From SOKG01 sp964502665 (lineage in GTDB: Bacteria > Chloroflexota > Dehalococcoidia > SZUA-161): a DNA stretch of 20,914 nucleotides. The stretch lies in NCBI GenBank assembly GCA_964502665.1, contig CAZCXP010000029.1:1-20914 (forward strand), written 5' to 3'. Each line of letters opens with the position of its first letter. The first letter of the stretch is position 1. Of the stretch, positions 15,461-20,914 are shown one piece after another. Made by a program: the position numbers and the translations under genes. The notes under the pieces are model-generated. The model was not told where the DNA came from. It searched no databases and was given only the letters and a program-made list of their open reading frames with translations.

Positions 15461-15489
15461 ATTATGTCAGGTGCCAGCACGGTTGTCTA
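15461..15489 (-). promoter_or_regulatory. Candidate sigma70 promoter for the response-regulator pair
   Basis: On the minus strand TAGACA (plus 15484-15489, 5/6) is followed after 17 bases by CATAAT (plus 15461-15466, 5/6). Transcription would start near 15455, about 70 bases before the ATG at 15386. The -35 lies in the loop between the two arms of an inverted repeat. Confidence 0.5.
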
Positions 15490-15503
15490 CACCGTGCCAT
15501 CAC
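15471..15503. promoter_or_regulatory. Inverted repeat with direct repeats, possible operator
   Basis: GCACGGT at 15477-15483 and ACCGTGC at 15491-15497 form a perfect 7-base inverted repeat separated by 7 bases. In addition GTGCCAGCAC (15471-15480) and GTGCCATCAC (15494-15503) are direct repeats matching at 9 of 10 positions, 23 bases apart. The element covers the -35 region of the minus-strand promoter. A regulator binding here, perhaps the LuxR-type protein itself, would affect transcription of the regulator pair. No T tract follows, so it does not look like a terminator. Confidence 0.4.
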
Positions 15504-15549
15504 TACCTTACATGGTGCTATCCCTCAAGAGTCGATGAGAAAGGGCAGC

Positions 15550-15577
15550 TTGACAAAACAAGTAATCACACTATACT
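15550..15577 (+). promoter_or_regulatory. Strong candidate sigma70 promoter for the HMGCS/thiolase operon
   Basis: A perfect TTGACA at 15550-15555 is followed after 16 bases by TATACT at 15572-15577 (5/6). The predicted start near 15584 gives a leader of about 80 bases before the ATG at 15663. This is the best promoter match in the window. Confidence 0.6.
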
Positions 15578-15662
15578 CAGCAGATGTCCTACGCCTTATC
15601 CTCAAAGTGGTAAAATAGGGTTGGGCTATGGGCGAAAGCAATAATAAACCTGGGAGATATCG

Positions 15663-17111
15663 ATGATAGGAATAACCTCGTATGGTGCGTATATCCCCTG
15701 GCATCGAATGGACCGGCAGCTTTTCCAGAAGGCATGGGGGGGCTTCGCCATCCCCGGGGAGAGGGCGGTAGCCTACTACGATGAGGATAGCGTCACCATG
15801 GCTGTGGAAGCAGCTATTGACTGCCTGAGGGACGTAGACCCACATACGGTGGACGCGCTCTACTTTGCCACTACCACGTCTCCCTACAAGGAAAAGCAAT
15901 GCTCGGCCTTGATGGGTATGGCCCTGGACCTGCGTCGGGATATACGGAGCGCCGATATTGCAAGCTCGCTGCGCGGAGGCACAACCGCCGTATCCTTTGC
16001 CGCCGATGCAATAAAAGCAGGAAAGGCGGATAGCGTCCTCGTCACTGCGGCCGATACTCGAATGGCGGCCCCGTCAGGCATGGTGGAGCAAGCGTTGGGC
16101 GACGGTGCAGCCGCCCTTCTTCTGGGCAATGAGAATGTAATCGCTGAGATTCAGGATAGCTATTCGATCTCCGATGAACTGGCAGCCACCTGGCGGTCTG
16201 AAACCGACACCTTTGTACGCTCCTGGGAAGACCGCATGGTGATGGACGAAAGCTATTCTAAGGTAATGCCTGAAGCCATAAGAGGGTTGATGAGCAGGTG
16301 CGGCCTTACATCCAAGGATTTCACCAGGGTGGTTTTCGACCCGCCCGGCGATGTGAGGAGGCACGGGAGAGTAGCGGGGGAGTTGGGATTTGAGCCCGCT
16401 CAGCTCCTTGATCCTGGCGGCCTTTTCATGTCGGTCGGTCTCCTCGGTTGCGCCATGTCACTGATGATGCTGATAAGCGCCCTGGAGCAGGCCAAGCCGG
16501 GAGATAAGATTCTGTTTGCTAGCTACGGTAATGGTGCTGATGCCTTCCTCATCCAGGTAACCGATGCTATAGAAAAGATCGGGGAACGCCGCGGGTTCGC
16601 CAAGAACCTGCAGTCCAAGCACATGATGAGCAATTATAATGACTACCTGCGGTGGCGTGACATCGTTCCCCTGGAAATGGCCAGGCGTCCCGACAGGGGG
16701 CATATCTCGGTAGCCGCGAACTGGAGAGAGAGAAAGACCATCCTCGGCCTCTGGGGGATAAAGTGCAGGCAGTGTGGAACCCCCCAGTATGATGGTGGGG
16801 CTATGAGTACGACTCCTATCCGCGTATGCGCCGTATGCCAGGCTCAGGACGACTTCGACGACTACAGCTTTGCCAGAAAGAAGGCTGCTGTGTTCAGCTA
16901 TACCCAGGACATGCTGGCTCCGGCTGTGGATCCCCCGTCCTCGGTCGTGATGATTGAATTCGAAGGAGGGGGAAGATCACTTTTCGATCTCACCGATAGA
17001 GATCCGGAAGAGGTCAAAGTGGGAATGGAAGTGGAGATGACGTTCAGGAAGGTGTTTGCAGATCGGGGCATAACCAGCTATTCCTGGAAAGCCCGACCGA
17101 TAAGGTGTTAA
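15663..17111 (+). CDS. HMG-CoA synthase-like protein fused to a DUF35 zinc-ribbon/OB domain, catalytic residues absent
   Basis: A 482-residue fusion. Residues 1 to about 310 have the thiolase-fold layout of archaeal-type HMG-CoA synthase, including Y-G-A-Y-I-P near the start and G-D-K-I-L-F-A-S-Y-G-N-G-A-D-A at about 280-294. Residues from about 345 form a DUF35 unit with a zinc ribbon, Cys368-x2-Cys371 and Cys389-x2-Cys392, then an OB fold. The catalytic positions are changed. The acyl-accepting Cys is Leu103 (A-S-S-L-R-G-G-T), the general base Glu is Thr71 (A-T-T-T-S-P-Y), and the His is Asp226 (V-F-D-P-P). A condensing reaction by this subunit is thus unlikely. It probably scaffolds or binds substrate for the thiolase encoded 12 bases downstream. 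GGGAG precedes the ATG. Confidence 0.82.
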   Translation: MIGITSYGAYIPWHRMDRQLFQKAWGGFAIPGERAVAYYDEDSVTMAVEAAIDCLRDVDPHTVDALYFATTTSPYKEKQCSALMGMALDLRRDIRSADIASSLRGGTTAVSFAADAIKAGKADSVLVTAADTRMAAPSGMVEQALGDGAAALLLGNENVIAEIQDSYSISDELAATWRSETDTFVRSWEDRMVMDESYSKVMPEAIRGLMSRCGLTSKDFTRVVFDPPGDVRRHGRVAGELGFEPAQLLDPGGLFMSVGLLGCAMSLMMLISALEQAKPGDKILFASYGNGADAFLIQVTDAIEKIGERRGFAKNLQSKHMMSNYNDYLRWRDIVPLEMARRPDRGHISVAANWRERKTILGLWGIKCRQCGTPQYDGGAMSTTPIRVCAVCQAQDDFDDYSFARKKAAVFSYTQDMLAPAVDPPSSVVMIEFEGGGRSLFDLTDRDPEEVKVGMEVEMTFRKVFADRGITSYSWKARPIRC

Positions 17112-17123
17112 AGGAGGCAACAT

Positions 17124-18293
17124 ATGCCAGGAAGCATTAAGGACCGGGTTGCCATCGTGGGGATGGGCTGCACCCGGTTTGGTGAGCTGTGGGACAAAGG
17201 CCCCAGCGATCTCATCGTGGACGCCGTGACCGAGGCCTGCGCTGACGCCGGGGTGAGAATCAAGGACATCGAGGCTGTATGGGGCGGCAGCATTTTCACA
17301 GGCCACGGGGGCAGGTCCATCAGCGAGCCGCTGAGGATGCAGTATGTTCCGATTACACACGTAGTTAATGCCTGCGCCTCGGGGCACGATGCGGTGAGGA
17401 ACGCCTCTTATGCTGTTGCCGCTGGCATCTACGATCTGGTGCTCGCTGTGGGCTTCGAGAAGCTCAAGGATGAGGGCATGAGCGGCCTGCCGGGCATGGA
17501 TAATCGCACCCATACCCATGCCGTGGCGACCATGCCCGGGATGTTCGCCATGATGGCCACCAAGTACTTTCACCGTTACGGCCTGAGTCCGGAGGAAGGC
17601 AAGACCATGCTGGCCAAGATCTCGGTGAAGAGTCACGCCAACGGCTCGTTGAACCCTAAGGCCCATCTAAGGAATGTACTAACCGTCGAGCGCGTACTGA
17701 ACGCTCCCATTATCGCCTGGCCTCTGGGATTGTTCGATTGTTGCGGCGTGTCCGACGGAGGTGCCGCGGCCATTATCACCCGCGCCGACAAGGCCAAGGA
17801 GTTCCGCAAGGATCCAGTCTACATCAAGGCCCTGCAGTTGTGCACCAGCCCCACCTCAGGCCGGATAACCTCGGACTACGACTACACCCATGTGGAAGAG
17901 GGTTACCGTGCCGGCGTGGCCGCGTACAAAGAGGCCGGGATTACAGACCCCCGCAGGGAGATAAGCATGGCAGAGGTCCACGACTGCTTCTCCATCACCG
18001 AGGCTGTGACTATGGAGGACCTCCAGTTCAGCCCCAGGGGAAAAGTCAAGGACGATATCGACGCGGGAACCTTTGAACTGAGTGGAGACCTTCCGGTGCA
18101 GCCTGACGGAGGGCTGAAGTGCTTCGGCCATCCCATCGGTGCCTCTGGCATAAGGATGCTCTACGAGCTCTATCTTCAGCTTCAGGGGAGGGCCGACAAA
18201 CGTCAGATAAAGGACCCGAAGTTGGGCCTTGCCCATAACATGGGACACGAGCCCTTTGCACCTACGGTAAGCGTCTGTATCGTCGGACTCTGA
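17124..18293 (+). CDS. SCP-x-type thiolase, first copy
   Basis: A 389-residue thiolase-superfamily protein of the SCP-x/lipid-transfer type. The nucleophile Cys84 is in V-N-A-C-A-S-G, H-D-C-F is at 286-289, and His336 is in F-G-H-P-I-G-A-S-G. The last motif reads H-N-M-G-H at 371-375, where the relatives I know usually end H-N-x-G-G, so a His replaces the second Gly near the active site. Members cleave or form 3-oxoacyl-CoA thioesters, or act as acyltransferases or retro-aldolases, often in complex with DUF35 proteins. It starts 12 bases after the HMGCS-like/DUF35 fusion with AAAGGAGG upstream, and the two probably form one complex. Substrate unknown. Confidence 0.88.
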   Translation: MPGSIKDRVAIVGMGCTRFGELWDKGPSDLIVDAVTEACADAGVRIKDIEAVWGGSIFTGHGGRSISEPLRMQYVPITHVVNACASGHDAVRNASYAVAAGIYDLVLAVGFEKLKDEGMSGLPGMDNRTHTHAVATMPGMFAMMATKYFHRYGLSPEEGKTMLAKISVKSHANGSLNPKAHLRNVLTVERVLNAPIIAWPLGLFDCCGVSDGGAAAIITRADKAKEFRKDPVYIKALQLCTSPTSGRITSDYDYTHVEEGYRAGVAAYKEAGITDPRREISMAEVHDCFSITEAVTMEDLQFSPRGKVKDDIDAGTFELSGDLPVQPDGGLKCFGHPIGASGIRMLYELYLQLQGRADKRQIKDPKLGLAHNMGHEPFAPTVSVCIVGL

Positions 18294-18342
18294 GCGAGAT
18301 TGCCGCCCCATCTATTAAAGAATCAACTAGAGAGGTGTTCGA

Positions 18343-18747
18343 ATGACACAACCGGCTCCAGCATCGCCGATGTTTTGGCGGTTCAACCCAGAGGTCTACC
18401 GACTGATTGGCATCAGATGCAAGGATTGTGGCCATATTAGCTACCCTCGCACCAGGATATGCCATGAGTGTGGCAGCCTGAGCCTTGAGGAATACAAGCT
18501 CAGCAAGAAAGGGACGGTGCACACCTTTTGCGTCAACTGGGCGCCCCCTCCAAACTTTGAACCACCGATTACCCCCGTCATCGTGGACCTTGAATCGGGC
18601 GGTAGATATCAGGGTCTGATGACGGAAACCTCCACGCCTGAAGACGTAAAAGTGGGCTCCAAAGTGGAAATGGTTCTGCGGAAGATGACGACTGATAGAG
18701 GGCTAAACGTCTATGGCTACAAATTCAGACTGGTGGAGGAGCAATAA
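18343..18747 (+). CDS. Stand-alone DUF35 protein (zinc ribbon plus OB fold)
   Basis: A 134-residue protein with a rubredoxin-like zinc ribbon, Cys26-x2-Cys29 and Cys40-x2-Cys43, followed by an OB-fold domain containing G-T-V-H-T-F, P-V-I-V-D-L-E-S-G-G and V-K-V-G-S-K-V-E-M. This is the classical DUF35 arrangement (ChsH2 C-terminal half, PhlB, archaeal HMG-CoA synthase partner). Such proteins bridge a thiolase and an HMGCS-like subunit and contribute to the CoA channel. It lies between the two thiolase genes, with only one base before the second thiolase ATG, so it most likely belongs to the second module; the first has its own fused DUF35. Confidence 0.9.
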   Translation: MTQPAPASPMFWRFNPEVYRLIGIRCKDCGHISYPRTRICHECGSLSLEEYKLSKKGTVHTFCVNWAPPPNFEPPITPVIVDLESGGRYQGLMTETSTPEDVKVGSKVEMVLRKMTTDRGLNVYGYKFRLVEEQ

Positions 18748-18748
18748 G

Positions 18749-19939
18749 ATGAGAGGCAAGGTTGCAGTCATCGGGGTGGGGATGATCAGATTTGGGGAGC
18801 TCTTTGACAAGAGCCTGGAAAACATGGTCCAAGAAGCGTACTTGAACTGCCTGAACAGCGTTGACAAGGGAATCAACCCCAAGGAGATCAAGGCGGCCTG
18901 GTTTGGTCAGTGGAGCGGTGGCTTTATCGGGCAGGGCGCTCAGAGCGGGCAATCGCTGGCAACCTTTATTGGCAATCGTGAGATCCCAGTTACCAGGCTT
19001 GAAAACGCCTGCGCTACAGGTGGCGATACCTTCAGGCACGCATGCCTCGGCGTTGCCTCAGGCCTCTATGATGTCGTTTTGGCACTGGGCGCGGAGAAGA
19101 TGAGGGATAAGCCCTCTGCGGAGTCTCTGGGCGGCGCGGGCGGCGGTGGTGGAGCGGAAACAGGCAACCACCCCGCCTGGATGATAGGACAGGGTGGGCC
19201 GGCAATTCAGGCCCTGCATGCCACGAGACAGATGTACGAGCTAGGCTACACCATGGAGGACTTCGCCAGGGTCGCTGTCAAGAATCACCATAACGGGACA
19301 ATGTGCCCATATGCCCATTTTCGATTCGAAGTAACCGTGGAGCGTGTGCTCGGCAGCTACATTGTTTGCTGGCCGCTGCACCTGCTCGATTGCTGTCCGC
19401 AGACCGACGGCGCTGCTGCGGCTATTGTGTGTCGCGCCGATCTGGCCAAGAAATACACCGACAAGCCGGTCTACGTCCTGGGGACCAATGTCGGCACAGA
19501 CCATAGCCAGCTTTGGGACAGGAGCAGCTTTGTCGAGCAGCTTTCCAGCGTCAGGGCTGCCAGAGGGGCCTTCGAGATGGGCGGGATAAAGCCGCAGGAC
19601 GTGGACTTCGCCGAGCTGCACGACTGTTTCACCAACACCGAGCTGATGAATATCGAGGACATGGGATTTGCCCGCAAGGGCGAAGCTGCCCGAATGCTTG
19701 AGGATGGCGAATTCGATATGCACAGCCGGCTCCCGATTAACCCCAGCGGCGGCTTGAAGGCTCATGGCCACCCGATAGCGGCGACGGGTCTGGGGCAGAT
19801 TTACGAAGTGGTCACCCAGTTGCGAGAGGAAGCGGACAAACGCCAGGTAAAGCTGCGCAACGGCATCGGGCTCCAGCATAACGTAGGTGGGCCTGCGTTC
19901 GGTGTTTCCGTGGTCAACATTCTATCGCGCTCCATGTAA
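18749..19939 (+). CDS. SCP-x-type thiolase, second copy
   Basis: A 396-residue thiolase homologue. Cys88 is in E-N-A-C-A-T-G-G, H-D-C-F is at 291-294, His341 is in A-H-G-H-P-I-A-A-T-G, and the final motif is H-N-V-G-G. The core active-site residues are therefore intact. A glycine run, G-G-A-G-G-G-G-G at about 128-135, interrupts the loop where the first copy has G-M-S-G-L-P-G-M; it may be a flexible substrate loop. The start at 18749 is preferred because GGAGGAG ends just before it and it follows the DUF35 stop by one base; an earlier in-frame codon at 18713 lies inside the DUF35 gene. The two thiolases are clearly homologous but diverged, so they probably serve different substrates. Confidence 0.88.
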   Translation: MRGKVAVIGVGMIRFGELFDKSLENMVQEAYLNCLNSVDKGINPKEIKAAWFGQWSGGFIGQGAQSGQSLATFIGNREIPVTRLENACATGGDTFRHACLGVASGLYDVVLALGAEKMRDKPSAESLGGAGGGGGAETGNHPAWMIGQGGPAIQALHATRQMYELGYTMEDFARVAVKNHHNGTMCPYAHFRFEVTVERVLGSYIVCWPLHLLDCCPQTDGAAAAIVCRADLAKKYTDKPVYVLGTNVGTDHSQLWDRSSFVEQLSSVRAARGAFEMGGIKPQDVDFAELHDCFTNTELMNIEDMGFARKGEAARMLEDGEFDMHSRLPINPSGGLKAHGHPIAATGLGQIYEVVTQLREEADKRQVKLRNGIGLQHNVGGPAFGVSVVNILSRSM

Positions 19940-19958
19940 TCAACCTAAGGAGGAAAAT

Positions 19959-20914
19959 GTGGCTGGTATCATCGGGTACGGAGTTTATGTTCCTCGCTAC
20001 AGGATCGAGCAAAAGGAGCCTGCCATGGCCTGGGGAAGCTGGTCCGGCGGCGAGAAAGCGTTTTGTGGCACGGATGAAGATGTCGTCACCATGGCCGCTG
20101 AGGCTATGGATAATGCGATCAGCCATGCCGGCATCGCTCCGGCGGAAATCGGAGCCATACACATGGGAACCGTCTCTTCACCCTACGTTGAGCAGTATGT
20201 AGCACCGATCCTGGCTGAAACACTGGGCCTCAATCCAGAAACAACCATGATTGATTATTCGGGCTCCCTCAACTCGCTGGCCAATGCACTCCTGGGATGT
20301 CTGGATGCCATCGCGGCCAAGAGGATTAAATGTGGCATCGTTATCGGGGCTGAGGATAGGGCCACCGCCCCCGGGGCCGAGGGCGACGCCACTTTCGGCG
20401 CTGGGGCCGTCGCCATGGTGGTCGGAACCACGGGAACCATAGCCGATTTCGAAGGTCTACACACCCACTCAACCCTGTTCATCGATAGATGGCGGGCGAC
20501 CAAGGATTCCTGGGTATCCAACTGGAACGACTACCGATTCGACCGCGAATACGGGTACCAAAGCCATGTGGCCGAGGCATGTAAGGGCCTCATGGCGAAG
20601 CTTGACAAGAAAGGGGAAGATTTCACCCATGTGGTCTTCCCACAGCCGGATGACAGGATTCCAAGTCTGCCGGCAAAGGACCTGGGGATAGAGCGTGAGA
20701 AGTTGGCTCCGGCAATCTCGTCAACACTGGGCGACCTGGGATCATGCTCCGCCTTTGTCAGCCTGGCTGGCGTTTTGGACAAAGCGAAACCAGGGGAGAC
20801 GATACTGCTCGCCTCCTATGGCTCGGGTGCCAGCAACGCCATGAGTTTGATTGTGCGCAACCAGATAACGAGCAAGCGGAGGAGGAGCATTCCTCTGCAG
20901 AAGTACGTAGATCG
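19959..20914 (+). CDS. Second HMG-CoA synthase-like protein, C-terminus outside the window
   Basis: The frame from a GTG at 19959 stays open to the window end (318 codons). AAGGAGG at 19947-19953 fixes the start; an ATG two bases earlier belongs to another frame. The start A-G-I-I-G-Y-G-V-Y-V-P and the late L-L-A-S-Y-G-S-G-A match archaeal-type HMG-CoA synthase. As in the first copy the catalytic positions are replaced: Leu104 for Cys (S-G-S-L-N-S), Val72 for Glu (G-T-V-S-S-P-Y) and Pro228 for His (V-F-P-Q-P-D). The end resembles the linker before the DUF35 unit of the first copy, so a fused DUF35 may follow outside the window. It probably completes a complex with the second thiolase and the free DUF35 protein. 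Confidence 0.82.
   Translation, partial: MAGIIGYGVYVPRYRIEQKEPAMAWGSWSGGEKAFCGTDEDVVTMAAEAMDNAISHAGIAPAEIGAIHMGTVSSPYVEQYVAPILAETLGLNPETTMIDYSGSLNSLANALLGCLDAIAAKRIKCGIVIGAEDRATAPGAEGDATFGAGAVAMVVGTTGTIADFEGLHTHSTLFIDRWRATKDSWVSNWNDYRFDREYGYQSHVAEACKGLMAKLDKKGEDFTHVVFPQPDDRIPSLPAKDLGIEREKLAPAISSTLGDLGSCSAFVSLAGVLDKAKPGETILLASYGSGASNAMSLIVRNQITSKRRRSIPLQKYVD

Noticed and set aside
19957..20202. ATG-started 81-codon plus-strand frame
   Set aside because: It is out of frame with the HMGCS-like coding sequence, which starts two bases later at GTG and continues with family motifs to the window end.
15663..20914. Naming the condensing genes phlACB or mvaS
   Set aside because: The fold combination matches, but mvaS function is contradicted by the lost catalytic residues and nothing identifies an acetylphloroglucinol substrate.

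Overview
The window looks like part of the chromosome of an uncultured anaerobic or facultatively anaerobic bacterium that lives on acyl-CoA chemistry. The NarL-type response regulators, the cytoplasmic multi-PAS kinase with an H-G-x-V-Q phosphorylation box, the DUF1847 protein, the tandem CaiB/BaiF CoA-transferases and the HMG-CoA-synthase/thiolase/DUF35 sets together resemble Chloroflexota (Dehalococcoidia-like) genomes. A Desulfobacterota origin cannot be excluded from sequence reading alone. Genes are tightly packed with strong AGGAGG-type ribosome sites and frequent GTG starts. I saw no tRNA, rRNA, CRISPR array, transposase or phage gene.

Layout. (1) 1-1407, minus strand: a CoA-disulfide-reductase-like flavoprotein followed directly by the first codons of a J-domain protein that leaves the window. 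(2) 1602-10166, plus strand: a long co-directional block with a metallo-beta-lactamase-fold protein, two adjacent family III CoA-transferases, an alpha/beta hydrolase, an AhpD/carboxymuconolactone-decarboxylase-like protein, an FAD-linked oxidase abutting an iron-sulfur (CCG-domain) partner, a DUF1847 cysteine-rich protein and a VOC-fold protein. (3) 10270-11469, minus strand: a third CoA-transferase, convergent with block 2. (4) 11818-15386: a truncated DUF72 gene, a three-PAS histidine kinase, and two response regulators on the opposite strand (one REC-only, one REC-LuxR). The kinase and the REC-only regulator overlap at their 3' ends. (5) 15663-20914, plus strand: two successive condensing-enzyme modules, namely HMG-CoA-synthase-like/DUF35 fusion, SCP-x-type thiolase, free DUF35 protein, second SCP-x-type thiolase, and a second HMG-CoA-synthase-like protein cut by the window end.

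How the genes may work together (inference). The CoA-transferases would activate carboxylic acids as CoA thioesters. The FAD oxidase/Fe-S pair would move electrons from an oxidised intermediate, and the thiolase modules would make or break a carbon-carbon bond beside a CoA thioester. The regulatory genes lie beside the condensing module and may control it.

The most notable observation is that both HMG-CoA-synthase-like proteins have lost all three residues expected for catalysis (Cys, Glu and His positions), while both thiolases keep theirs. This makes the two modules look like multi-component acyltransferase/thiolase complexes of the PhlACB or archaeal thiolase-HMGCS-DUF35 architecture in which only the thiolase is catalytic. 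Their substrate is unknown.
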